From: Beroe ovata
Lineage: Eukaryota; Ctenophora; Nuda; Beroida; Beroidae
DNA: 61,059 nucleotides
Reading direction: 5' to 3'
Assembly: GCA_946803715.1 (NCBI GenBank)
Contig: CAMPET010000058.1
Location: 135,473-196,531 of the forward strand
The translations under genes were made by a program, and so were the position numbers. The stretch's first letter is position 1, and each line of letters starts with the position of its first letter. The notes beneath the pieces are model-generated. The model saw only the letters and a list, made by a program, of their open reading frames with translations. It made no database searches and had not been told where the DNA came from. Shown here piece after piece: positions 1 through 11,150 of this stretch.

Positions 1-729
1 TGAAATATTGATTCAATTCAAGGTTCCTGCCAAAACAACGAGAGATATCCATATACTTACCATACGTCATACTGTTCATAGAGCATTCGTCTTACAGTTA
101 CATCATATGCAGTTCAGCTTATTTTGTACTCACTAAAATTTTGTACTCACTAAAATCAATATCATAATCCATATTAACCCTTCAAGTTCAATGTCCATTT
201 GTTAATACTTCATAATCATACTTGCGTCATAATATTACACATACTGATAGCGGATTATACTCATAATCATAGGTTATTCGTTAGTTTCGTTTATTCCCGA
301 ATTTATTCATTCAATTTATACATTCAATTATACATTCAATTTCATACTTGCGTCGAAATCCTGGCCGAGAATTATCAGGAAAATAAATTTCAAAGTTTAC
401 GTTCCCCCTATATTCCTCCAGCTCGACTTGATGAAATGTCAGGCGTACGCGGTCCAAAACTTCCTTTCTCTGCACGACATCGTTCTATCCCTATGAGTGG
501 ACAATACAGATATCATAAAAACATGCTAATTTCTCGGATTTTGCTTTTGATCAATGCCGATCCATGCTCCATTTCCCAGATATCTCACGTGAAATTGCTC
601 CTTGGACCGACACAAAGTCAGGCACGAACTGGTTCAAACCTCCTTCTTTTCCCGGAATTTAACCAAGATATAATTGTTTTGGGGCAGATAATTGTCTCCC
701 CGACCTCAGCAAACAGAAGAATGTCTATT
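1..729. other. Left edge, no gene recognised
   Basis: AT-rich sequence with several degenerate short direct repeats (for example a repeated 'tacattcaat' phrase around 310-345). A 195-codon open frame crosses it, but it has low-complexity composition, no recognisable domain, and runs into the repeat that starts near 730. I see no supportable gene. Confidence 0.5.
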
Positions 730-2570
730 TCCAGACAAATTGAAACTCAAGCTGATTGGCTGTACAGGTACTCTGGTGACCTATGATTGGCTGAAATTAC
801 ACCTCGTGTCCCAGTAGTGACGTCGCACATATGAGCAGTGAGCACAATAGCACATAGCACATTCTCACTCTACTGCTCCCACAATGTAATAAGATTTTGT
901 TTATTTAGGGGGCAGCATAGCTGTCTCTCCGACCTCTCACACAAATTGAAACTCTGCCTTCTGATTGGTTGGTTGAAAAGGTTTACTCGGTCTATGATTG
1001 GCTGATATGATGTGTTGTTTTACATCGCTATAATGCTGCAATGATGACACGCGACTCGCCCATATAGTAGCAGTTCATTTTGTGTTGCTATTTCATGATC
1101 AGAATAAGTACCACTGTCCACCCTTGTCAGAGTAAAGAGTATTTTAATTCATCTCTCTGCATAAGTTCACTCTCAGTTCCAGCTCAGAGTGAACGTTTCA
1201 GTATAGTGGTACAAGATGAAGTTTGATATCAGATATGTTAGAAATAATTTGAACTTATGCCGTATAAAAAATAACTATAAAACATCCATTTTTCATTTTA
1301 GCATGAATATATCGTGAGAATTGGGACTGTGTGCGGGCATCCACAGGCTGTTTTCATGAGAGATCACTTGCAGGTATTTGATTGTACCACCATGACCATG
1401 ATTTCTGATTCTCGATTCACAGAACGCGCAGCTCGCGACCCTTTCTTGCGCATTGATTCAATTAACTTGCTAGAGTTCAGTACTTCTATTCAGTATGATC
1501 ACATTGATATTGGCTGAAATGGTGCTTTATCACCATTTGACTGAGAATATTTGACTGAATCAATAACGATATTCATTCTTACACTCTTTCAGATGAAAGT
1601 GAACCTGTATTACAACGTGTTTGGAGCGATATGTCAATCTGGTTTGCACAGTATGACTCTGAGTCGGTGTTCGAACCGTACTCATTGTCATACGATTGAT
1701 CAGTGCAATGTGCATGAGTGAGGATCTATGCCACACTCATGCAATATTTGACTGGACTGCAGATGCCATGCCTCGTTACCAATTGATATGAATCTAAGAT
1801 ACTTCGAATTCAAGAGCAAAGAGACAGTGAACATGATATACGAGTAAAGGTGAGTCTATTTTGATCATATTCAGAGGCCTTGAAATTTTGGACAGCGATT
1901 GTAAAACTTAACATTGACTTTGACTTTGAGTAGGTAGGTGCCTACTAATACTATCACTCTCCGGGATAGTGATATCTGGTACCTACCTATCACTGTCAAA
2001 GGAAATAAACCGTCAACTCTTAGTCTTACTCTTGGGACCACTCCAGACTCCTCAACCACGTTCTATTTAGATGTGACCTGTTGTGACTCCAAATCCTAAT
2101 ACACTTAAAGTCATATTTGACCTTCATTCGATTGTTTTTTCAGGAGAATGACAAGTAGGACAAGGAAGTATGAAAGGAACTCTTCAATTTCCTGCACCGA
2201 ACGGATTCAGACCTCACAGGTGAAGATAAGAAGATGAAGAATACGAATTGAGTCTAACTCTAACTGCTCGTGAACTATGGAATTGGAAGGGCAGTCAGCT
2301 GTCCTTGATTGTTCAATTTCATGACAGACGTCCAGCTCCTGCTAAGTCTGCAGTGTCCCTTGTTATTTTCTGTCGAGGAATGAGGACTGATCTGGCAGAC
2401 ATTTGTTGTGGATTCGAACACATTTTTCGTTTTGTTTCCGTGGTGTCGATGAGTTCCATGTGGATCAAAAGAGCATATCTTTGATATCATTATCCAGTCT
2501 ATGTTATGATACTCATTGATATTCATAATGTTCGCATAATATTTCTTTGTCATCAGTTGTTAAACAGTTT
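730..2570 (+). repeat. Left arm of a ~1.85 kb inverted repeat
   Basis: This segment is nearly identical to the reverse complement of 11151-13010. Short reading frames at 1314-1517 and 1871-2059 encode exactly the same peptides as their partners in the other arm. The arms are not perfect copies: the right arm has about 24 extra bases near 11270-11293, and there are a few substitutions near 2280-2310. No coding domain is visible, so this is best read as two copies of a non-coding interspersed repeat in opposite orientation. The arm ends at a single N (2571), which looks like a contig join, so the true repeat may be longer. Confidence 0.9.
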
Positions 2571-2571
2571 N
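2571..2571. other. Single-N join
   Basis: One N lies exactly where homology with the other repeat arm stops. In the right arm the sequence continues without a break past the matching point (11150 and leftward). This fits a contig junction at a repeat, so the adjacency of 2570 and 2572 should not be trusted. Confidence 0.6.
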
Positions 2572-2966
2572 TCCCGATGCACTACTTCAGTTTAATTCTT
2601 AACTATTTTTGAAAACGCGTCTCACTTTCTTTGACCACTTTCTCGTTAAGACTCAGATGTCGATACCGTAGTCATGTGTGATGTACTGACTACTCATGTG
2701 TTGAAGTTCATGAGCAATAGGCAACATGACACAGCTCAGGAAACAGCTGTATTGCACTGCCTTGCGGCAGGTTGGGTCAGACAACGTGGGAACGTCACGA
2801 CAACATACAACATATGTGAGCTGGCATGTTGGCCTGTGCATGTGGTCGCCTGTCGATGATAGACAGCAGGGCCTAGCGTAGCGCCGTAGCCAGGCAATGC
2901 CTTCAGCTATGTGCTAGGCTTCGCTTGTCCAAGCACATGCAAAATAGACTAAGCTATAATAAAACT
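2572..2966. other. Spacer, no gene seen
   Basis: Two opposite-strand frames of about 60 codons overlap here, and neither has a recognisable domain. The phrase 'cctgtcgatgatagac' near 2850 recurs near 42833, so part of this spacer is probably repeat-derived. Confidence 0.4.
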
Positions 2967-3550
2967 TTGTCAGATTTTATCTGACCTCAGTTTCTCGCGC
3001 GCGGCGCGCGCGCCTTCATCGAAGGCCTTCGATGAAGGCGCGCGAGAAACAGGTCAGGTAACATCTGACAAATAAAACTCTCTCGACAATCTGAGCAGTT
3101 TTATAACCTTAAATTTTTGTAAACCTTGAATAAAATTACAAATTAGTTGTCAGATGTTACCTGACCTGTTTCTCGCGCGCGAGAAACAGGTCAGGTAACA
3201 TCTGCAATCTGACAAACAAATTAGCACTGCCAAGTGTAATTCAATTGTCCATAGCTATGGACAATTAAATTACACTTGGCAGTGCTAATATCATTTAAGG
3301 TTCAGAAATTGAAACTGCACAGCGCGTCGGGAGAATTAATTGTAATCAGAATTGTAGTTGATTTTCCCGCGTGACCTATAAATGCCCCGTGCGGTCCGCG
3401 CGCGGAGTATTCTGTATTTGGGACACGCAGAATAAGTTTGAGCCGCGCGCGCAAAACGAAATTCTCGACAGGGGCTATTATTTGCCGGATGTTATCTGTC
3501 CACTGTTTCTTGCGCGCGCGCTGCGCGCAAGAAACAGTGGACAGATAACA
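2967..3550. repeat. Cluster of four perfect or near-perfect palindromic foldback elements
   Basis: Four hairpins follow one another: 2967-3071 (outer stem reading TTGTCAGAT..., with inner GCGCGC blocks and a CTTCATCGAAGG/CCTTCGATGAAG core), 3147-3215 (same outer stem, no core), 3220-3289 (a different stem starting ATTAGCACTGCC with a CATAGCTATG centre), and 3490-3550 (stem TGTTATCTGTCCACTG with a GCGCGC centre). Related stems recur near 14250, 31250, 43085-43250, 52371-52475, 55680-55765 and 55940-56290. No transposase frame accompanies them, so they look like non-autonomous foldback/MITE elements. Confidence 0.85.
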
Positions 3551-3739
3551 TTGGAGGGATTGAATTGATTTGGTGGCTATTTGTTTATTTTAGATACTAG
3601 TTATTGAATTGAATTGAAGATATGTTTAACAGCACTGAACTACTATATAATTTAACAGAAATAAAGTGCAGTTAATGACTTTCCAAGGTTATTTGTTTGA
3701 GCCAGATAGAATGTGAGGTGTGAGCCCTTTATACTCAGC

Positions 3740-3870
3740 AAACTCTGCAGCAGATCTGTTTGGAATAGTCTGCCATCAGAACTCAAGAGCTGTTCTACTA
3801 TTGCTGTTCTACTGTTGCTATATTTAAATCAGCTCTAAACACACTTATTTAAGATTGCTTAGACAATTGA
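3740..3870 (+). pseudogene. LINE 3'-end remnant
   Basis: With small frame corrections the + strand reads like the C-terminal tail found after reverse transcriptase in many non-LTR retrotransposons: a tryptophan-asparagine-x-leucine-proline (WNSLP) core followed by a K-x-A-L-x-x-H-L-F end. It contains an internal tandem duplication (a 'ctactgttgct'-like phrase) and is followed by AT-rich sequence. It is a short dead fragment. Confidence 0.55.
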
Positions 3871-4053
3871 TTTGTCACTGTGATATAGAAGTGTAAATTA
3901 TTATTATTTTTTGATAGAAAAGAGTCTGACATTTCTAGGATGCTTACAAGAACTATTTACTATAGGCTTAGAATATGGGTTTTTAGGCCCTTTAAACAGA
4001 ATAGACATATAATCCAATATGAATAATGTGATGAAATTGAATTCTATCACTAG

Positions 4054-6170
4054 ATGAGTTTCAATTTTGGAACATCTGCAACTCCTGCATCAACAACAAG
4101 TTTGTTTGGAGCTAAGACAACTTCATCCTCAACTCCATCATTATTTGGAAGGTATCAAATGGATATATGATTCCAGTTATATAACAGGGTATTGCTTGAT
4201 GATGACATTTTTGGCAATTAAATTTTTTTTTCAGTGCTACAACAACAACCCCTACTGCTGGAACACTGTTTGGTGTTAATCCTTCATCTGCAAGTTCAGC
4301 TCCAACAACTTCTGGAGGTGATAATATATGAAAATGCTTATTCCATTGGTAATTTCTGCTAGCTTCTGTTGCAGTGCTCAGCTGTCTATATATTTAATTC
4401 TTCAATTTGCAGGTCTGTTTAGCAATCTAACTGCTAAAACCGATTCATCCTCAACAACAACAACCACTACCCCTTCTCTTTTTGGCAGTACTTCCTTAAC
4501 CAATCCAGCACTTGCCTCTTCAACAAGTAATACATCTTTAAATCTTGGCACCAGCTCTCTCTTTGGAAATACCGGTAGTAACACCAGTAGTAGTACACTA
4601 GGAACAAGTTTATTCACAGCCCCAATATCTACTGCTGCCACATCAAATGCCACTGTTGCCAAGGAGGAAAGTGTTACCTTGGGGGGAATACGGTCAGATA
4701 CTGTAAAAAACAATGGACCAAAAGCTTGGAGAAATGAAGCTGTTCCTGAGCCAGTTTGCAAATTAGTTGATGATATGAAAAAATTTCTGAAAGACCAAAA
4801 GGACTTGAAAGATGAAATCAGTCGATTTTCACCAGCTTCTCTAGATAAAGTAAAGGAAGAGGTTTGTAGCAGATATATTGTCGCGGTATATTGTTCGATA
4901 TTCCAGCTCCCCCTCACTTAAAACTTCATTTTTCCTCTAGGTTGAGTTCCTCATCAAAAACGTCCGATACCTCTCTCACTCCATAACAACTGATTCTACT
5001 GCTGTAACATGCCTTAAGAACTCAGTAATAGCTGAGTTAAAGAATTGTGAGGTAACTCAGATCTCATCACTCATGTTCAACTGACCCCAATTAGCTAGAT
5101 CTCGTAGTCGAGCATGGCTATTTCTGACCTTTTGAATTTGAAATAGATTGCACAAAGAACAAGAGACTCTACTAATTTACCTTTGGAAATATCCCTCCCT
5201 ATGGAATACTTTTACAAGCTAGTCAGTCAATTTGAAGAGTGTATACAGATGTATAAGGTGCAGGTGAGTGACCACTTCAACGATAGGTACCGTAGGTTAA
5301 AAAGATAGATTTTCAAATAACATGTAACGCTGGAGTGTAGAACTTATGAAACTTGAGGAGTCCGAGTTTAACAATGACCTTATTATCTGTAGCTTGTCAA
5401 CTGAGTACATCCCTCCTCAGATTGATGAGATCGAGAGTGTTATGACTTGTGACAATAGTGCAGTGACAACGGCTAACATTGGTGCCATGTTGAATAGAAT
5501 GCAACAGATATTTGTCACCCTCGCAAGCAAGTTACACACTCTTCACGAGGACGTGAAGCTTCAGAAGGACTTCTATCTCAACTATAGGAAGGTTAACTGC
5601 TGTAGTTAACAATTTTGATGATATTGGGAATTAGAATATAATACTGAGGAGCTATGTCTATATGATCGTTCCCAGGTTATATACAAGGATGATAGCAACA
5701 TATTTGAGTTACGGAGAAAAGGGCGGATTGCATCACAAGTGTGCCCAACACCATTCTCCGATACTAACAGCATGTTGCCCTCCACTCTTACTAACCAGGT
5801 ACAGATCCTCTCGTCAGTCAAACTAGAGGGAATGTCGATGAGACAACTGTCACAAGAATGACACATCTGCGACGCAGTTGTGTCACACTCGCTCATAGAG
5901 GCCCTCTTATCAACGAGTTCCAGTGATTTTAATCTAAATTTCAGCTCAATTATACTATCATCCTAATAAATGTCAACTCGATCGTATGTGATATTTCAGA
6001 TGAACTCAATGAGCAACACGCCATCTCTAAACACCTCTACTCTTACTACATCTACCCTGTTTAACAAGTCAACCCCAGCATTTAACACAACATTCAACTC
6101 GTCCTTTAGTTCGGGAAGCACTGCGACAACTGCATCTCCACTGAAACTGAGTACCAAGAAAAAGAGATGA
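4054..6170 (+). CDS. NUP58: Nucleoporin Nup58/p45 (FG nucleoporin of the central channel)
   Basis: Eight exons, 4054-4151, 4235-4317, 4413-4861, 4941-5051, 5147-5263, 5421-5591, 5676-5798 and 6000-6170, give 440 residues in frame. The N-terminus is Ser/Thr-rich with repeated LFG and SLFG motifs. The middle (about residues 170-350) is the alpha-helical coiled-coil region, where phrases such as KFLKDQKDLKDEISRFS and MEYFYKLVSQFE match the p58/p45 family. A second Ser/Thr-rich stretch and a basic KKKR end follow. In the family this protein joins Nup62 and Nup54 in the channel complex of the nuclear pore. It is shorter than vertebrate Nup58 (~600 residues) because the C-terminal FG tail is reduced and has almost no FG dipeptides. 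An AG sits immediately before the ATG. AATAAA at 6213-6218 is a likely polyA signal. Confidence 0.9.
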
Positions 6171-6212
6171 AATGAACAGTGATTTTTATTTTATTGAATC
6201 GTGTATTGGATG

Positions 6213-6218
6213 AATAAA
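6213..6218 (+). promoter_or_regulatory. Polyadenylation signal of NUP58
   Basis: An AATAAA hexamer lies 43 bases after the NUP58 stop codon and before the next gene's start at 6436. Confidence 0.6.
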
Positions 6219-6435
6219 GTTTTAACCTGACTCATAAATTTATGAAGTATCGCGTTTGAGTCTAGATTCTCACTCCTCTATATTAGTATCAGTATTTCAT
6301 TCTCAGAAGTTTTATTTTGACATTAATTTTAGACCTCTCAGCGATAAACAACCGCTGACCCCATACTTTCTTTATAATTTCACTAATTTGCCCCCCCGCT
6401 AGAGGACACTCCGTCCCCTAGTCTATGAGACTAGC

Positions 6436-7511
6436 ATGACTTCGCCACGTTATTTTCTAAACTGGACTACATTCAAAAAGTCATGGGAGGATGTCACTGT
6501 CGCCCACTGGCTTAAATACCCCAACCCCTTCTCAAATCACGTTCTTTCAGAGGTGAGCGTGCCACTTTATAATGCCACATTGCCATCTTGTACCTGTATA
6601 GTGGCATGTAGAGCTTTGTCATCTCGGACTATCACAGTGTGGCATAATCTCGGACTATCACAGTGTGGCATAATTAGATAAAAATTAAACTCTCCGCTCC
6701 ACTAATGTTGCAGTGTCCTCCACTCTCACCAATATGGTGCTGATTGTGCTGCTATTTTATCAGGATGTTGTGGAGAGACGTATTGAAGATGGAAAGCTTC
6801 ACACGGTCAGATTAATAACAAAGAAGCAGAGGATACCCAACTCCCTAATGTGGTTCATCCCTCCGAAACACCAGTTCTGCTATGTCAGAGAAACTTCAGT
6901 GGTATTGAACGTCGTTATTGTTGTTATTGAAAACCAGTATAATTGAAACGACCATAGCACGTAGTATCTGTCTTCTTTCATCAGATTGATCCTGTCAACC
7001 AAGATTTCAAGGTTACGACGGAGAATCTAAACTGCCGGTTTGTTTCCCTTGTCATAGAAACACTGAGGTACCGGGGTGTGAAAATGTGCGAGACCCTCAT
7101 GGAAAGGAGGACCCGGATATCGGCTAAAATTGAGCGAATAGAAAAGTGAGTTGTCTCATCTCTTGTTGCATGTATTTGCGACTGATCTTTTACAAAATAG
7201 TATTTGCATTCTAAGCATTTTCGATCGCTCTTTCCCTCCTTCTTTAGCATGTTGATGGGTTGGATAGAATGAAAATATTCATGATAGAAATCGATTAATG
7301 ATTTGCGAAATACTGATACTGAATGAATATTGAATAGTGAATACTAATTAAAGCGTACCCTTTTACAACCCGTGTTTTCAGCTACGTGTACGATAAGTAC
7401 TGTCAGAACATTGAAAAAACAGATAAGGGGATGATGTGTGTACTTGGACTGCTAGAGGAGTGCAAGCGACAAAACATCAGAGGGGCGGCTAGTGCCACTG
7501 TCCTGCACTGA
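6436..7511 (+). CDS. PRELID1: PRELI/MSF1-domain protein, PRELID1-like mitochondrial lipid carrier
   Basis: Four exons (6436-6552, 6764-6901, 6985-7145, 7382-7511) close in frame to 181 residues, essentially one PRELI/MSF1 domain. The start YFLNWTTFKKSWEDV, the hallmark KYPNPFSNHVLSEDVV and the internal SVIDPVNQDF match the family, and the first two resemble PRELID1 more than the PRELID3/SLMO branch. Family members move phosphatidic acid or phosphatidylserine across the mitochondrial intermembrane space with TRIAP1. The vertebrate C-terminal LEA-like tail is absent; the chain ends shortly after the last helix. An AG lies one base before the ATG. The gene starts 265 bases after NUP58 on the same strand; AATAAA at 7878-7883 may end it. 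Confidence 0.85.
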
Positions 7512-8179
7512 CCTCCTCACATTTCTCTTTTCTACCCCTTCTTCCCCTCCCTACCCCTCTTTTTCCTGCATCAGCTCAGCTGTCTCACTAAATCTGTTCC
7601 CACATTGAACATAGCACATGTTTAACATTCAGTTTCACACCATACTGATTTTCCCTACCATATTCCTCTGTTTTAGTGTTGTCTTCCGTCATGCATTACA
7701 TGCATTTTTGATAACCATTTATATCTTGCAAACCTTAATTTTCAAAGGTCGTTTTATTATAAGAGTTTGTTGGTAAGGAACAAGCCGTCGAACAGTGTTT
7801 TTCATCATTTTAGAGCTACCATTGAGCTAAGTTAATGAGATTGTATCTTATTTGGAGCACCATGGATTAATCAAACCAATAAAGCGAATGTTTTGTATCT
7901 CTGTGAGTGTTACCTACCAATATTCGTGATCGTGATGATTTTTTACATGTGTGTAGTACTTTTTTGGCTGGGTCATGTTTTCATGATTATTTATTACAGT
8001 GCTAAATGACACGTGTTTCATTTTATCTACAGTTTACAATGAAAACTGTACACTATACAATCTACATATAATATTGCAATAGAATTAACTGTATTACTCG
8101 TATTCAGAGAATTTATTATTTACTGCCATGCTAATTGTCCCCCTTCCCTTGGACATACAGCGTGTAGTGCGTGTCTAGT
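7512..8179. other. Spacer between PRELI gene and SDHB
   Basis: Presumed 3' untranslated region and intergenic DNA. A polyA-type AATAAA is at 7878-7883. No coding or RNA feature is evident in the rest. Confidence 0.5.
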
Positions 8180-9855
8180 ATGGCATCATTACGGTTCTCG
8201 ACACTTCTTACAACGCCACGTCTCACGACCACAATTGCCCGGTCCAAGTCTGCCACGCCCTCGCCAGCCCTGGAGCCGCGCGAGAAGACATTCCAAATAT
8301 ACAGATGGAACCCAGAGGTGCCCGGTGATAAGCCGCACATGGACACATACAAGGTAAGCACAAACACACATGACAAGAGGACAGGGTGATATTTTTGTAC
8401 ACCAGGAAAATGGTTTACGGGTATTCCTCTGTTTGGCGAATTCAAATCATGTGTTGGTAACTTGTTAGCCATCAATTTGCGCCAAACGCTGATTTGCAGT
8501 AAACGATATTTACAGGTGAATCTAAACGAGTGTGGTCCCATGATGTTAGATGCCCTCATCAAGATCAAGAATGAACAGGACCCGACTCTGACATTCCGAC
8601 GCTCATGCAGAGAGGGTATATGTGGTTCCTGCAGCATGAACATTGGGGGAACCAATACGCTCGCATGTATCAGGTTATATTATCAGTGATTCGCTTGACA
8701 ATGTGTAAACAATGTACTATTGTGCAATATGTATCCTGTCTGTTACAATTCAGAGGTTGAGTTTTCGTTGACTAAAAAATATGTCTATCTCGTTGCTGTG
8801 TGTTATAATGTGTATACGATGTACTTGCGCAATGCGTTTAGTACTGTGTGCCACAATAAGTATACAATTGAGTCTATAATTCCTAACTCCCCCCTGCAGC
8901 CGAATCGACCCGGACACCACTAAGACGGTGAAGATTTACCCTCTACCCCACATGTACGTGGTGAAAGATCTCGTTCCAGACATGACACATTTCTTTGAGC
9001 AGTATGCCAGTGTACAGCCATGGCTGCAACGCGACACTGACATAGATTATGGCAAAGAACAGCTACACCAAACTGTGGAACAGAGGAAGAAACTAGATGG
9101 ATTGTAAGTAGCCCACTGATAATCTATACCGTTCTGGAAGTTGTTATCCATGCGAACTATATACCGTAGCATGTAGAATCACGTTGCAGCGTGTGTGTGT
9201 GCCATTGACTGTTCCAGAATCTGTGTTTCGCGTAACGCGCGAAGGTCGGCTTATGCCTACTTTATATTTTACGCGCGTTGAATTCAATTATCAGATTTGT
9301 TGTGAATATAATACACTACGTACTGCGCGCGCTTTTCATACACTCGCCGAATGTTGTACGTACATGATAATACAATCGGGCAGAAGCAACAGAAGAAAGA
9401 ACATCTTAAAAGTTGAATACAATATCTGCTCTCGTTTTCCTGGATGTATATTCGCGAGATATATAATATCCAGACTGAGTGGGCTAAATTTCCAGGTACG
9501 AGTGTATTCTGTGTGCTTGTTGTTCTACCTCGTGTCCATCATATTGGTGGAATAGTGACAAGTACCTCGGACCAGCTGTCTTGCTCCAGAGTTACAGATG
9601 GCTGGCAGACAGCAGAGACCACAAAACGAAGGTTTGCTAATCGATTGTATTGACACCAGGTGTCTAGTGAGGTGTCTACTGAGGGACGGGTTGTTGATCT
9701 ATCCCCATTCTCAGGAACGGCTGGAGAAGCTTGCGGACCCGTTCTCAGTTTACAGATGCCACACCATCATGAACTGCACCAAGACATGTCCCAAGGGTTT
9801 AAATCCGGGAAAAGCTATAGCGGAGATCAAGAAGCTGATGGCGAAGGAGCTGTAG
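8180..9855 (+). CDS. SDHB: Succinate dehydrogenase iron-sulfur subunit, mitochondrial
   Basis: Five exons (8180-8353, 8516-8673, 8900-9103, 9496-9631, 9715-9855) give 270 residues. Residues 1-35 or so are an Arg/Ser/Thr-rich mitochondrial presequence. The [2Fe-2S] ligands are in [10 protein letters not shown] followed by a cysteine in NTLAC. The [4Fe-4S] and [3Fe-4S] ligands are in [12 protein letters not shown] and [14 protein letters not shown], so all three clusters are intact. The WW of PSYWWN belongs to the ubiquinone-binding region of the family. The protein carries electrons from the flavoprotein to ubiquinone in complex II at the inner membrane. Length is normal. A one-base acceptor-to-ATG spacing is seen again (gtgtctag, t, ATG). 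AATAAA at 10195-10200 may be its polyA signal. Confidence 0.96.
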
Positions 9856-11150
9856 CTCGTGAAATGGCTTTTTGCGAGCAGGACTGAAACATAACCTGTG
9901 TGAAATGAGCGACAAAAGCTTATCGAACCCCGGACTCGAGGTTCATAAAACTCACAACAGGTCGTTAGCAGCTCAACGCTAGTAACTGTAATATGTAGAG
10001 TGGAACCGAAAACTATGGAACTGTAAAGTGATATTTTATCTGTGGTTGCAGGTTATCGTGATTCGTGACCCAGAATGCAGAATGACTTGATATTCTGTGC
10101 AACTTCGGATATAATACGTGAATGATTAACACATGGTTAACGCGCGAATTAACTAACTACAGTGCTTTAGACAAGAATGAGCTTGACCCTCATCAATAAA
10201 TTTGAGACACTATTGTTTATTTCCGTTTCCTCTAGTTCTCGCATTCATGTATTATAAATGGTATTGTAAAAGTTATGTTGGCGATTTAATCACCAGTTTT
10301 GAGATTGAGACATGAGAACACGATCATGATATGATCAAAAAGTACCCGTCAAGGTGTTGTAGGTGTATTCACAACACAGTGACTACTCACTACTGAGTAC
10401 TGAAAATTCAAGTAAAAAATAGTGTCATAGTGTCAAAAATTGTTGAATATCTGTCGATTAATTATAGGACTACATAACTAAAACTCCCTACCCTCGCTGG
10501 CTCCCGGGAGCGGGAGCTCCCTCGCGTCGCAGGCCGTGATTATAGCTGGCTGTTGAACTCGATAATAGTAAATTACTGATAGCCCATTAGCCCTGTTCCT
10601 TGCGCGCGCCTTCATCGATGAAGAAATAAAATTCTCGATAGAGGCCTGTTCCCGCGCTGCGTGACCCAAATACTCCACTATGCGCTGATTTCGCGATATT
10701 TTAACTTGGGGGAACGCGCAGCACTAAATGTGCGGAATATCGAGAAAGTGTGGTGTACTCAAGCCTTCATTGTGAATAATGTAAAACTCTTAGCTGGCTC
10801 TGTTTTATCTCATTAGAAAGATGAAAATCTGTACTTTACGACGGTGTTTTCATTTTTACACAGATTTGAATAATTCAACTAGTTATGATCGATCAAAAAT
10901 AGGGAATTTTCGATCACAAATATTTCCATGTTCCGGACTTTACCCTACTAAGCGATGCATATTGTGATAAAGCTTGATCTTTCCTCTAAAACATGGTGTA
11001 GGTCTCTATATGGGGTAAAGTACGGAACTTTTCGAAAATGGGCGTTGAAATAAGTAGGTCGCAGCTTCATGGGTCGTTTCATGCGTAGCGGTAGAGAGCT
11101 TACGCCATATCGTATCATGTTACACGCTTCTCTGTGCATAAGATCAAGAA
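9856..11150. other. Spacer with a GC-rich foldback-type repeat
   Basis: It holds the SDHB 3' region (AATAAA 10195-10200) and, at about 10344-10690, a repeat whose first 150 bases recur at 14280-14430 with roughly 90% identity. The repeat includes a CCCGCGCTGCGTGACCCAAA block also present at 30680 and 31030. No gene is supported. Confidence 0.6.
10344..10690 (+). repeat. Interspersed repeat, copy 1
   Basis: It starts 'acccgtcaaggtgttgtagg' and shares most of its length with 14280-14680, including 'ctccctaccc', 'ggctcccgggagcgggagct' and a terminal 'aaattctcgata' box. The 3' part contains short GCGCGC tracts and no reading frame of note. Confidence 0.75.

Noticed and set aside
1314-2484. Paired identical small frames in both inverted repeat arms
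   Set aside because: Identity follows from the duplication; one frame pair has an in-frame insertion, there is no domain, and no coding bias is evident.
2967-3550. CRISPR array
   Set aside because: Repeats are palindromic foldbacks of varied length in an intron-bearing animal genome, with no regular spacers.
4402-4917. 171-codon - strand frame
   Set aside because: Shadow of NUP58 exon 3; Ser/Thr-rich codons rarely give antisense stops.
10478-10678. 66-codon - strand frame after SDHB
   Set aside because: Lies entirely in an interspersed repeat that has another copy at 14280-14680.
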